A stretch of DNA of 64,000 nt from assembly GCA_900768795.1 (NCBI GenBank), contig CAAGEH010000013.1, forward strand, positions 11,042 to 75,041, written 5' to 3'. Each line of letters starts with the position of its first letter. Position 1 is the first letter of the stretch. The stretch is from an uncultured Collinsella sp. GTDB lineage: Bacteria; Actinomycetota; Coriobacteriia; Coriobacteriales; Coriobacteriaceae. The position numbers were made by a program, and so were the translations under genes. Below are positions 27,377 through 35,978 of this stretch, in pieces. The notes under the pieces are model-generated. The model searched no databases. It worked only from the letters and a program-made list of their open reading frames with translations, and was not told the DNA's origin.

Positions 27377-29506
27377 CTATGGCTGCGGTTCTCCCGTGAC
27401 CTTGCGGCTCTCGCGGGCGGCGGGTGTCATACCGACCAAGAGAGCATCGTGCATCTCCTGGCTCACGCTGCCGTCGGTCGGGGCCTGCCATGCTCCGCCG
27501 GCCTTCTCGTTCGCCTGCTCGGTCGCCGCCTCGATCATCTTGTTGGAGCCGATGGCATCGACGATCATCTGCATGTACGCCTTGCGTCCCTCGTAGGTGA
27601 GGTGGACGCCATCTTCGCCGATCCAGTCGTCATGGTTGGCGCTGTATGCCTCCCAGTCGATGATGCGGATGTTCTTGTGCTTGGCAGCAACGTCCCTGAT
27701 CGTCTGGTTGGTGGTGCGGTGCCACGAGGCGGGGACGCGGTTGGTCACGATCCAGATGGTGCGTTTCGATCCGATGTCGGCAACGAAATTCTCGAGCTCG
27801 TCCGCCGTGAACGAACCGTTGGTGCCGAGCGCGATGATCACGTTGGAGCCGACCTCTTTGCGGTCGCGATAGTAGTCGTATACCTTTTGACCCATTGCGA
27901 TCTGGCGATTGCCGCAGGCATCGATAAGACCGCCGGTGTATGCCTGGTGGAACACGTCGGTGAGTCCGATGGAGACCGAGTCGCCGATCATGAGCGGCTC
28001 GTAACCCTTGACCTTGACGTCCTTGTCGGTTGCGACGGCAGCGGATGCAGCGGAGTCCCGATCGGTTTTGCCCGCCTTGGAATCTCCCTTGGCGCTCTTG
28101 TCGCTCTTAACGATCTTTCCCTCGGACGTTCCCGCTTTGATATCCGACTCGGTCAGCAGGCCCTTGCCCTTGTTCTGGTTCTGGACGAGCGCGAGCGCGG
28201 TGCCCGCGGAGGCAAGCAGAACAAACGACATAAAGCATGCGACGGCGACGCGCACGCGGCGCGTGCCTACGAGCTGGTGCTCCCTATATGCGCGGATGGT
28301 CTTTCCGATCGCGCCATGGCGCAGGGGGTTCTCGACCAGACGGTACGAGAGCTCGGACACGATAACGATGATGACGAGCTCGATCGCGATCTTGAGCACG
28401 CCGGGGTCGCCTGCGTTGTTCGGGTTCATGAGCAGCAGAAGCGGGTAGTGCCAAAGGTAGATGCCGTACGAACGCGTGCCGAGCCAGACGATGGGCTTCA
28501 GGCTGAAGAACTTGCCCAAGATGGAGTTCGGCAGCGTGATGGCGGCGATGACGACGGCTGCGGCAACGGATGCCAGCGCCAGTCCGCCGCGATACCAGAA
28601 GGGCTGCGTGCCCGAGATCAAACCGGTCATGGCGATGAGCGCGACAAGGCAGATGATGCCCGCGATCTCGACGCGCTTTTGCTTTGCGGCGCTCAAGGAG
28701 ACGGGATCATGTTTGGGCGATTTGCAGTAGATCGGCCAGATAAGTGCAAGGTACGCGCCGATGAGCAGGGAGAACGCGCGCGTGTCGGTGCCGTAGTACA
28801 CACGGCTCGGGTCTCCTGCCGGGTCGTAGAGCAGCGCCATGCCAAGCGCGGACGCGATGGCGAGAACAAGGCAGAACCTGCGCATGGTACGGTGGCTCGA
28901 CCCGTTTCGGTAGAGCACGAGCAGCACGAGGGGCCAGATCAGATAGAACTGCTCCTCGATGGAGAGGGACCAGAAGTGCAGCACGGGGCTCGGGGAGGCG
29001 ATCGCATCGAAGTACGACTGCTTGCGGAAGATGTACCACCAGTTGGTGACCCAGCAGAGCGCCGGAATCACATCGGTTTTGAGCTTGTAGAGAATCGCCT
29101 GGTTGAAGAACCAAGCGAGCACGGCCGTCACGCCCACGACGAGCGCGATGGCGGGGAACAGGCGCCGCACGCGCCGCAACCAGAATCGTTTGAGGTCGAT
29201 CGTGTGCTTTTCGGTGAGCTCGACGATGAGGATGCCCGTGATCAGAAATCCCGAGATGACGAAGAACACCGTGACGCCAACAAGACCGCCCGGAGCCCAC
29301 GGGAGATTGAGATGGTAGGCGAGTACAGCGATGACGGCGAGCGCGCGCAGTCCGTCTACGCTCGGCATGTAACGGCGCTCGAGTTTATGGAAGTGCGAAC
29401 CCGGTTTGGCGATGCGCGTTTTTGTGCGAGCATGCGGAGCAGCTTTTGCGCCGCCGCGCGATGAGCCCTGCGGAGCTCGTGTTGAAGCTGGGGCAGCTTG
29501 ATTCAT
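27377..29506 (-). CDS. oatA: OatA-like acyltransferase (AT3 + SGNH domains)
   Basis: A 709-residue envelope enzyme probably transferring acetyl groups to peptidoglycan or another wall glycan. Residues ~48-395 form the AT3 membrane domain with about ten helices (VDGLRALAVIAVLAYHL, GVTVFFVISGFLITGIL, the RRVRRLFPAI motif). After another helix and a Lys/Asp-rich linker, an extracytoplasmic SGNH hydrolase-like domain has MIGDSVSIGL (Ser block), ALGTNGSF and DGVHLTYEG (Asp-His). This architecture matches OatA-type O-acetyltransferases, which confer lysozyme resistance; the substrate is inferred. ATG follows GGAG. The first 45 residues are basic and disordered. Confidence 0.86.
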   Translation of the reverse strand: MNQAAPASTRAPQGSSRGGAKAAPHARTKTRIAKPGSHFHKLERRYMPSVDGLRALAVIAVLAYHLNLPWAPGGLVGVTVFFVISGFLITGILIVELTEKHTIDLKRFWLRRVRRLFPAIALVVGVTAVLAWFFNQAILYKLKTDVIPALCWVTNWWYIFRKQSYFDAIASPSPVLHFWSLSIEEQFYLIWPLVLLVLYRNGSSHRTMRRFCLVLAIASALGMALLYDPAGDPSRVYYGTDTRAFSLLIGAYLALIWPIYCKSPKHDPVSLSAAKQKRVEIAGIICLVALIAMTGLISGTQPFWYRGGLALASVAAAVVIAAITLPNSILGKFFSLKPIVWLGTRSYGIYLWHYPLLLLMNPNNAGDPGVLKIAIELVIIVIVSELSYRLVENPLRHGAIGKTIRAYREHQLVGTRRVRVAVACFMSFVLLASAGTALALVQNQNKGKGLLTESDIKAGTSEGKIVKSDKSAKGDSKAGKTDRDSAASAAVATDKDVKVKGYEPLMIGDSVSIGLTDVFHQAYTGGLIDACGNRQIAMGQKVYDYYRDRKEVGSNVIIALGTNGSFTADELENFVADIGSKRTIWIVTNRVPASWHRTTNQTIRDVAAKHKNIRIIDWEAYSANHDDWIGEDGVHLTYEGRKAYMQMIVDAIGSNKMIEAATEQANEKAGGAWQAPTDGSVSQEMHDALLVGMTPAARESRKVTGEPQP

Positions 29507-29699
29507 TCAGTTGTTCTCCAAAATACCCTTTAAACCTTTTCCGTTTACTGATTATAACGAGCGCGTTTTGTGCCGCGGGCGGCCAAGCGCCCGCGGGGAA
29601 TTCTCCGCGTTTTTTTCGTAACCATTTTGTATCGCATGTTTGGGCAGCTCGAAGCATGGGACAATGCAAAACACGTGCGACATGAAGAGGAGTCGAGTT

Positions 29700-30767
29700 T
29701 TGGAGAAATCAGAAATCCAGAAGCGTATGGATGAGGCCATCAGGCTCACCGCCCCCGGTCAGCCTATTAGGACGGCACTCGACATGATCATCGCCGGTCA
29801 CCTGGGCGCGCTCATTTGCGTTGGCGATACCGACAACGTTCTTGCTGCCGGCAACGACGGATTTCCTCTCAATATCTCGTTCACCTCGAACCGTCTGTTC
29901 GAGCTTTCCAAGATGGATGGCGCCATCGTCATCGACGGGTCGCTCAACCAGATCCTCCGCGCGAACTTTCACCTCAACCCCGATCCATCGCTCGCGACGA
30001 GCGAGACGGGCATGCGCCACCGCACGGCGGCGCGCATGTCGGTTCTGACCGACGCCATCGTGCTTTCCGTTTCCGCGCGCCGCTCCGTGGTCAACGTGTA
30101 CGTGCATGGCAAGAGCTACGAGCTGCAGCCGGTCACGACGATCATGAGCTCGGTCAACCAGCTTGTCGCCACACTTCAGACCACACGCACGTCGCTCGAC
30201 CGCTCGCTCCTGCGCCTCACCGCGCTCGAACTCGATGACTACGTGACGCTCGCCGACATCACGGGCATCTTCTCCAATTTCGAGATCATGCAGCAGGCCA
30301 AGTCCGAGCTCAAAGATTGCATCGTCAAGCTCGGCAACCAGGGCAAACTCGTTCAGATGCAGCTCGAGCAGCTCGCGGGTTCCAGCATGGATACCGAGTA
30401 CGACCTGATGATTCGCGACTACGCGTCCGATTCGTCCGAGGAGAACGCCAAACGTCTGCGCGGGCGCTTTGCCTCCATGACGCCCAAGGACCTCACCGAT
30501 CCGCATCGCGTGGCGGAGGTTTTGGGCTACGACGACCTCGATGTCGATTCGGTCATGACGCCGCTCGGCCTCCGTACGCTTTCGCGCGTCTCCGTTGTGC
30601 GCGACGGCGTTGCCGAGAAGATCGCCGACGAGTACGGCTCGCTTCAGGAGCTCATGGACGACATCCGCAAGGACCCGGACCGTCTGGGCGATTTCGGCGT
30701 CAACAACCCCGCGATTCTTGCGGACGCCCTGTACCGCATGAGCGGCGGCAAGCAGGGAAACGCCTAA
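29700..30767 (+). CDS. disA: Diadenylate cyclase DisA
   Basis: Makes cyclic di-AMP from two ATP and scans DNA. The 355-residue protein has the DAC domain (residues 1-145) with the active-site KMDGAIVIDG and GMRHRTAARMSV (DGA and RHR), a helical linker, and C-terminal HhH DNA-binding domain (VAEVLGYDDLDVDSVMTPLGLRTLSRV). The TTG at 29700 is chosen because AGGAG lies 7 nt before it and the length fits the family; the ATG at 29682 has no ribosome site. The stop overlaps the ispD ATG by one base (TAATG), so the two are coupled. Confidence 0.94.
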   Translation: MEKSEIQKRMDEAIRLTAPGQPIRTALDMIIAGHLGALICVGDTDNVLAAGNDGFPLNISFTSNRLFELSKMDGAIVIDGSLNQILRANFHLNPDPSLATSETGMRHRTAARMSVLTDAIVLSVSARRSVVNVYVHGKSYELQPVTTIMSSVNQLVATLQTTRTSLDRSLLRLTALELDDYVTLADITGIFSNFEIMQQAKSELKDCIVKLGNQGKLVQMQLEQLAGSSMDTEYDLMIRDYASDSSEENAKRLRGRFASMTPKDLTDPHRVAEVLGYDDLDVDSVMTPLGLRTLSRVSVVRDGVAEKIADEYGSLQELMDDIRKDPDRLGDFGVNNPAILADALYRMSGGKQGNA

Positions 30768-31510
30768 TGCCCCAGGCCCACGTATGCGCCGTGATCGTTG
30801 CCGGCGGCGCGGGAACGCGTTTCGGCAACCCCGGCGGCAAGCTTCTGGTCGATGTCGCGGGCAGGCCGCTTATGTCCTGGTCGCTGTTGGCGTTCGATGC
30901 CGCCGAGACCGTCGAGTCGATCGTGGTGGTCTGTCCGCCCGATCATCGCGATGAGATGTGCGAGCGCGCCATCGACCCGCTCCGCCTGTCCGTCCCCGTG
31001 ACGTTTGCAGCATCGGGAAAGACCCGTCAGGATTCGACGCGCTCGGGTATTTTTGCTGCTCCTGCAGCCACGACGCACGTTGCGATTCACGATGCCGCGC
31101 GCCCGCTTATTGAGCCCGCGACCATCGATGGCGCTGTGCGCATGCTCCTCGGGCATCCGGATGCCGACGGAGTCGCCTGCGGTCAGCCCGCGATCGACAC
31201 GCTCAAGGTCGTGGCCGACGGCGCGATCGAGGGCACGCCCGATCGCAGCGCGTATTGGTGCGTGCAGACCCCGCAGGTCTTTTCTCTTGCCAAGCTTACC
31301 CATGCGTTCGAGTTGGCGGATGCGACGGGTTTTGTCGGCACCGACGACGCTTCGGTTGTCGAGCATGCGGGCGGGCGCGTCCTCTGTGCGAACTCGCCGC
31401 GCGATAACCTCAAGGTCACCGTTCCCGAAGACCTGGTTTTGGTATCCTCGCTTATGCGTTATAGGTTGCAGAAGGACCAAAAAGGGGGAGCTGCCGACCA
31501 TGTCGAGTAA
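30767..31510 (+). CDS. ispD: 2-C-methyl-D-erythritol 4-phosphate cytidylyltransferase
   Basis: Third step of the methylerythritol pathway, coupling CTP to MEP. The 247-residue protein has the nucleotide loop VIVAGGAGTRFGNPGGKLL at the start, SGKTRQDSTRSG, IHDAARPLIEP, and WCVQTPQVFSL with the terminal DNLKVTVPEDL. Start ATG 30767 overlaps the disA stop; its 3' end overlaps ispF by 11 nt. ispE, which supplies the next step, lies at 12.3 kb. Confidence 0.95.
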   Translation: MPQAHVCAVIVAGGAGTRFGNPGGKLLVDVAGRPLMSWSLLAFDAAETVESIVVVCPPDHRDEMCERAIDPLRLSVPVTFAASGKTRQDSTRSGIFAAPAATTHVAIHDAARPLIEPATIDGAVRMLLGHPDADGVACGQPAIDTLKVVADGAIEGTPDRSAYWCVQTPQVFSLAKLTHAFELADATGFVGTDDASVVEHAGGRVLCANSPRDNLKVTVPEDLVLVSSLMRYRLQKDQKGGAADHVE

Positions 31511-31994
31511 TCTCCGCATCGGACACGGGTACGACGTCCACCGTTTGGTGGAGGGGCGCCGATGTATCATCGGCGGTGTCGATATCCCGCACGACAAGGG
31601 GCTTTTGGGTCATTCGGACGCCGACGTGCTCGCGCATGCGCTCGCCGATGCCATCCTGGGAGCGGCACGCGCGGGCGATATCGGCAAACTCTTTCCCGAC
31701 ACCGACCCCGCCTATGCGGGCGCGGATTCGCTCGTCCTGCTCCATCACGTTATGGAGCACGTGCGTGGCCTGGGCTTTGAGTTTATCGACGCCGACTGCA
31801 CCATCGCATGCCAGGAGCCCAAAATCGGGCCGCATCGCGATGCCATGCGTGCGAATCTCGCCCATGCACTCGACGTTGACGTCGAGAACGTGGGCGTTGC
31901 CGCTACCACAACGGAGAAGCTTGGCTGGGAGGGCACCGGCGAGGGCATCGGGGCCTGGGCCGTCTGCCTGCTCGAAAAGAAACAAGAGGAGTAA
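31500..31994 (+). CDS. ispF: 2-C-methyl-D-erythritol 2,4-cyclodiphosphate synthase
   Basis: Cyclises the IspE product with loss of CMP. The 164-residue protein opens RIGHGYDVHRLVEGRRCIIGG (metal-binding Asp-His), then LLGHSDADVLAHALADAILGAA, DADCTIACQEPKIGPH and the terminal ATTTEKLGWEGTGEGIGAWA. It begins inside the last codons of ispD after GGGGGAG, a tight overlap favouring equal expression, and ends 3 nt before cysS. Confidence 0.95.
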   Translation: MSSNLRIGHGYDVHRLVEGRRCIIGGVDIPHDKGLLGHSDADVLAHALADAILGAARAGDIGKLFPDTDPAYAGADSLVLLHHVMEHVRGLGFEFIDADCTIACQEPKIGPHRDAMRANLAHALDVDVENVGVAATTTEKLGWEGTGEGIGAWAVCLLEKKQEE

Positions 31995-31997
31995 CCC

Positions 31998-33464
31998 GTG
32001 CGTATCTACAACAGCGCGACACATAAAAAAGAAGAGTTCGAGCCGATCGAGGCCGGCAAGGTGCGCATGTATGTTTGCGGACCCACCGTCTACGACAACA
32101 TCCATATCGGTAACGCGCGCACGTTCATCAGCTTCGACGTGATCCGTCGCTGGCTGATCGCCAAGGGTTTTGAGGTCACCTTTGCTCAAAACCTCACCGA
32201 TGTGGACGACAAGATCATCAAGCGAGCCAACGAGCAGGGTCGCACCGCCGCCGAGGTCGCCGGCGAATTTTCCGAGAAGTTCATCGGCGTGATGTGTGCC
32301 GCAAACGTGCTCGATCCCGACATTCGTCCGCGTGCCACCAAGGAGATCGGCCCCATGATCGGCATGATCAAGACGCTGATCGAGCAGGGCCACGCCTATG
32401 CCGCCGACAACGGCGACGTTTACTTCGCCGTGCGCAGCGATCCCACCTACGGTGAGGTCTCGGGGCGCAACATCGACGACCTAATGGTCGGCGCGCGCAT
32501 CGAGGAGAATGAGGACAAGAACGATCCCTTGGATTTCGCCCTTTGGAAGGCCGCTAAGCCCGGCGAGCCCATGTGGGATTCGCCGTGGGGCAAGGGCCGT
32601 CCCGGCTGGCATACCGAGTGCGCGGCGATGGTCCATCGCTATCTGGGCGTTCCCATCGACATCCACGGTGGCGGCTCCGATCTTGCGTTCCCGCATCACG
32701 AGAACGAGTGCGCTCAGGCCACGTGCGCGTGGCATCAGGGGTTCGCGAACACCTGGATGCACACGGGCATGCTGCTGGTCGATGGAGAGAAGATGAGCAA
32801 ATCGCTCGGCAATTTCTTCACGCTCGCCGAGGTGCTCGAGAAACATTCCGCTGCGGCGCTTCGTTTGCTTATGCTGCAGACGAGCTACCGCTCGCCGCTC
32901 GATTTTTCGTGGGAGCGTCTTGAGGGCGCGGAGAATTCGCTTACGCGCATCGCGGGCACCGTGCAGAATCTGCGCTGGGCGGCATCTCATGCCGAAGGTG
33001 CTGCCGACGACGCCCTTGCCGAGGATCTTGCCGCCAAGGCTGCATCCGCGCGTGCCGCGTTTGCCGAGTGCATGGACGACGATTTCAATACCGCCGGCGC
33101 GCTCGGCGCGGTGTTCGGTTTCGTGACCGAGGCGAATCAGTATCTCGAGCAGGCCGGAGACGCTGCCGATAAGGCTGCTGCCCTGACTGCCGCCGATACG
33201 CTCGTCGAGCTGCTCTCGACGTTGGGTATCGAGCTTCCCGAGCCCGAGGAGGAGCTGCCGGTCGGTTTGCTCGGCGTCGCGGCGGGGCTCGTGGGCTACA
33301 CGGGCGACGACGTGAACGCGGCAGCGGAGAAGATTCTCGCCGCGCGCGCCGATGCCCGCGCCGCTAAGAATTGGGAGCTCGCCGACGCGATCCGCGATCA
33401 GCTCAAGGACATGGGCTTGGTTATCGAGGATACGGCGGCGGGAACGCGCATCAAGTCTGCATAG
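31998..33464 (+). CDS. cysS: Cysteinyl-tRNA synthetase
   Basis: Class I synthetase of 488 residues. It has the zinc-ligand VCGPTVYDNIHIGNARTF with the HIGH-like site, the FAQNLTDVDDKIIKRA segment, WHTECAAM (second zinc site) with HGGGSDLAFPHHENE, and KMSKSLGNFFTL (KMSKS loop). The C-terminal anticodon region carries an Ala-rich insertion near residues 335-400. GTG start at 31998, 3 nt after ispF; AGAGGAG precedes it. The disA-ispD-ispF-cysS unit looks like a single operon. Confidence 0.96.
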   Translation: MRIYNSATHKKEEFEPIEAGKVRMYVCGPTVYDNIHIGNARTFISFDVIRRWLIAKGFEVTFAQNLTDVDDKIIKRANEQGRTAAEVAGEFSEKFIGVMCAANVLDPDIRPRATKEIGPMIGMIKTLIEQGHAYAADNGDVYFAVRSDPTYGEVSGRNIDDLMVGARIEENEDKNDPLDFALWKAAKPGEPMWDSPWGKGRPGWHTECAAMVHRYLGVPIDIHGGGSDLAFPHHENECAQATCAWHQGFANTWMHTGMLLVDGEKMSKSLGNFFTLAEVLEKHSAAALRLLMLQTSYRSPLDFSWERLEGAENSLTRIAGTVQNLRWAASHAEGAADDALAEDLAAKAASARAAFAECMDDDFNTAGALGAVFGFVTEANQYLEQAGDAADKAAALTAADTLVELLSTLGIELPEPEEELPVGLLGVAAGLVGYTGDDVNAAAEKILAARADARAAKNWELADAIRDQLKDMGLVIEDTAAGTRIKSA

Positions 33465-33502
33465 ACCGTTGCCGGCATGTGCTGTCGACGATGCCGGCGC
33501 AT

Positions 33503-33598
33503 GTTGCTGCTGTGGGTCGTTGCCGACGCAGGTTGGTGCAGATGCGAGACGTTGCCGATCCAGGCTGTTGCCGACGCGGGGAGTTGCCGCCGCGGGGC
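33503..33598 (+). repeat. 16-nt degenerate tandem repeat between cysS and rlmB
   Basis: Six units in exact 16-nt register start at 33503, 33519, 33535, 33551, 33567 and 33583. Examples are GTTGCCGATCCAGGCT, GTTGCCGACGCGGGGA and GTTGCCGCCGCGGGGC; the unit at 33535 is the most worn. Related fragments continue upstream to 33468. The period is not a multiple of three and no gene covers it. Confidence 0.85.
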
Positions 33599-33629
33599 AT
33601 CGGCGACTAGATAGTGTTGAGGGTTGATT

Positions 33630-34673
33630 ATGGCTGACAATCGCAAACGTACCGGCGGGAGGTCTTCCACCCCGCGTGAGAAGGGCGCGTGCTCCGCGCG
33701 AAGGCCGAAGGCGAAATCGCAGGCACAGCATCGCGATGGCAGTTCCTCTCGTCGTGATGACCGCAGGACACGGCGCGGCCGACAAGACGAACGTGACCGT
33801 ACCTGGGGCGATGACCGCGCCCGCAACGACAGTCGCGATGGCGCCCGCGCCCGCGCCGGCGTGCGCGGTGGCAGCGACATTCGCGGTCGTGACGCATCTC
33901 GCTCAGGTAATCGCGATCTCAATCAATCGCAAAAGGGAGATTATCTCGAGGGGCGTCGCGCGACGGCCGAGGCGCTGAGAACGGGCTTTCCGATCAAGCG
34001 CGCGCTTGTGGCCGACGGTGCGGGACGCGATCAGGCTCTTTCCAAACTTGTCGATGACGTTCGCGACCACGGGATTGCCGTTTCGTACGTTTCTACCGAG
34101 GAACTCGATACCCTCTCCAGCCATGGTGCCCATCAAGGCATTATTCTCGAAGTCGGCGCGTTTCCCTATGCCGACCTTGCCGACATCGTTGCGCGCGTAG
34201 GGGAGGGGCCTGCGCTTGTGGTCGTGCTCGACCACGTTACCGACGACGGAAACTTCGGCGCTATCGTGCGCTCAGCTGAGATCGTCGGCGCCGCCGGAGT
34301 CGTCATCGCCAACAAACGTGCCGCAGGCGTGACGGTGGGCAGCTACAAAACGTCGGCGGGTGCCGTGATGCACATGCCGATCGCGAAGGTCCCCAATATC
34401 GCGCGAGCTCTCGACGACCTTAAGCAGGCTGGTTTTTGGGTTGCGGGTGCCTCCGAGCATGCGAGCGATGTCTGCTGGGACGCGCCGTTTGCGGGCAACC
34501 TTGCGCTTGTGATGGGGTCCGAGGGCGAGGGCATCAGCCGTCTGGTGCTCGAGAAGTGCGATTTTTTGACCAAGCTTCCTCAGCTTGGCCAAACCGAGAG
34601 CCTTAATGTCGCGCAGGCGGCGTGCGCGCTCTGCTTTGAGTGGATGCGCCAGAATCGCGCCGGGTTGTTCTAG
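33630..34673 (+). CDS. rlmB: 23S rRNA (guanosine-2'-O-)-methyltransferase RlmB-like, SPOUT family
   Basis: SAM-dependent 2'-O-ribose methyltransferase of the TrmH/RlmB type (347 residues). The first ~105 residues are an Arg/Asp/Ser-rich disordered extension. The substrate-binding domain starts at DYLEGRRATAEALRTG, and the knotted catalytic domain has VVLDHVTDDGNFGAIVRSAEIVGAAGVV, ALVMGSEGEGISRLVLEKCD and the terminal LNVAQAACALCFEW motif. The start follows GAGGG. It precedes the rae1/yacP gene by 11 nt, as in Bacillus. Confidence 0.92.
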   Translation: MADNRKRTGGRSSTPREKGACSARRPKAKSQAQHRDGSSSRRDDRRTRRGRQDERDRTWGDDRARNDSRDGARARAGVRGGSDIRGRDASRSGNRDLNQSQKGDYLEGRRATAEALRTGFPIKRALVADGAGRDQALSKLVDDVRDHGIAVSYVSTEELDTLSSHGAHQGIILEVGAFPYADLADIVARVGEGPALVVVLDHVTDDGNFGAIVRSAEIVGAAGVVIANKRAAGVTVGSYKTSAGAVMHMPIAKVPNIARALDDLKQAGFWVAGASEHASDVCWDAPFAGNLALVMGSEGEGISRLVLEKCDFLTKLPQLGQTESLNVAQAACALCFEWMRQNRAGLF

Positions 34674-34684
34674 GGGGGATTGTC

Positions 34685-35359
34685 ATGTCAAAGAAGAACC
34701 GTTCCAAGGCTAAAGCCAAGCGTTTTGGCGAAGGGTCGGCTCGTCCGATCGTTTCCGCGAGCACCTATGGGGTGGGCAGCGCGTTTACCGAAGCGCTTGC
34801 CGATCCGGCGACGGTTGTCCATAGCGATAAGCCCGAGCTGCTCGTCGTCGACGGTTACAACGTTATCCACTGCACGCCGCGATACGAGAGACTCGTTTAC
34901 GACAAGTCGGATGATCCGTATTCGTCCGATGTGCATGATGCGGCACGTACAGCGCTGATTGCCGACGTCGCCGCGTTTGCGCAGGGGCGTTACGAGGCGG
35001 TTATCGTTTTCGACGGTGCAGGTAACGTGTCCGATTCTCGTCCGAATCTTCCCGAAGCGGGTGTCAGAATCGAGTTTTCGCCGACGGGCGTCTCCGCTGA
35101 TACCGTGGTCCAGCAGCTTTGCACCGAGGCGCGTGCGGAAGGTCGCGCTTGCTCCGTTGTTACGAGTGATGGGACCATCCAGGCGGTCGTGATGGGGAAG
35201 GGCGTTACGCGCATTTCATCGCGCATGCTCGTCGACGAGATTCAGCAGATCGATCACGATGTTGCTGAGGTCGAAGAGGCGCCGCAAATCAAGATGACGC
35301 TCGGCAGCCGCTTGTCTCCCGAATCGCTGGCAAAGCTCAAGGCCATTCGCGGTCGTTGA
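34685..35359 (+). CDS. NYN-domain endoribonuclease, Rae1/YacP-like
   Basis: A 224-residue PIN/NYN-fold protein. The catalytic core is LLVVDGYNVIHC (near residue 56), with VIVFDGAGNVSD, SADTVVQQLCTEA, SVVTSDGTIQAVV and a C-terminal helix typical of YacP. Rae1 in Bacillus subtilis cleaves mRNA in the ribosomal A site, and it follows rlmB there as here. A short basic N-terminus (SKKNRSKAKAKRFGEG) may bind RNA. ATG 34685 follows GGGGGGA. Confidence 0.85.
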   Translation: MSKKNRSKAKAKRFGEGSARPIVSASTYGVGSAFTEALADPATVVHSDKPELLVVDGYNVIHCTPRYERLVYDKSDDPYSSDVHDAARTALIADVAAFAQGRYEAVIVFDGAGNVSDSRPNLPEAGVRIEFSPTGVSADTVVQQLCTEARAEGRACSVVTSDGTIQAVVMGKGVTRISSRMLVDEIQQIDHDVAEVEEAPQIKMTLGSRLSPESLAKLKAIRGR

Positions 35360-35434
35360 GGACGCTGTTCCGTCTTGCGTCTTTAAGGTGGTTCAAGTAA
35401 GCTAATGAAGCTTCGCGCGATACGCGCCAAGTGT

Positions 35435-35509
35435 GCCAGTGTGGCGCAACGGTAGCGCAACTGATTTGTAATCAGTGGGTTGCAGGTTCGATTCCTGTCA
35501 CTGGCTCCA
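35435..35509 (+). tRNA. tRNA-Thr (anticodon TGT), CCA encoded
   Basis: Acceptor GCCAGTG/CACTGGC, D arm GCGC/GCGC, anticodon stem ACTGA/TCAGT around TTTGTAA, T arm GCAGG-TTCGATT-CCTGT, discriminator T and encoded CCA. A loose TTGCGT-N17-TAAGCT promoter lies at 35375-35403. Confidence 0.97.
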
Positions 35510-35520
35510 CGTAAAGCAGC

Positions 35521-35554
35521 AGGCCAGACGGTATAAAGCCGTCTGGCCTGTTTT
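35521..35554 (+). terminator. Intrinsic terminator after tRNA-Thr
   Basis: Perfect 11-bp stem AGGCCAGACGG/CCGTCTGGCCT with loop TATAAAG, then GTTTTTG. Confidence 0.9.
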
Positions 35555-35726
35555 TGTTTGGCTCATGACACACGCGCATGACACAATTATGACAAATACT
35601 CGTTTTATTGAGTGGAGCTACGGTCTGCATCCGTACCGCATTATTCGGCACCACTATTGGTCTTGTATCAAATGAAAAGACAAAGGATTGAGCCGCTTTG
35701 TTGTGCCATTGGGGCAGGAACGAGTG

Positions 35727-35941
35727 CATGGTCGCTCGAAAGTGGCAGAAATATCGAGTTTTGTGTCATCTTGGCTTTGCTCAACAACGATAATCCCCAC
35801 CGCGGGGCCTGCAAACCTTCGTTCGTTGCCCTAAACGGGTGCAAATCTGCCTATTTTTCGGGTCAGATGCTTCTTTATCGAATCCGATGCTGCTGCATTT
35901 AACGCAAAACTCGATATTTCTGCCAGATTGCGGCGACCATG
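35727..35941. mobile_element. 215-bp element with 37-nt inverted ends (MITE-like candidate)
   Basis: The left end (35727-35763) and the right end (35905-35941) are inverted copies: a 9-bp outer match (CATGGTCGC/GCGACCATG), a 7-nt unmatched step, and a perfect 21-bp inner match (TGGCAGAAATATCGAG plus TTTTG on the left). The ~141-nt interior encodes nothing recognisable. The surrounding spacer 35510-35978 is more A+T-rich than the chromosome around it. No target duplication is obvious. It could instead be a structured RNA or a large terminator. Confidence 0.5.
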
Positions 35942-35978
35942 TAGCGGAAACGGTGACAGAAAGCTGCATCAAAAGGAT

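Noticed and set aside
26552..29464. Very long open frame antisense to mntP and oatA
   Set aside because: It lies opposite two clear membrane protein genes with conserved motifs; high G+C commonly gives such long antisense frames.
33503..33598. CRISPR array
   Set aside because: Units are contiguous 16-mers without unique spacers, and no cas gene is present.
35472..35729. Minus-strand small gene over tRNA-Thr and its terminator
   Set aside because: It runs through the tRNA gene and has no ribosome site or family similarity.
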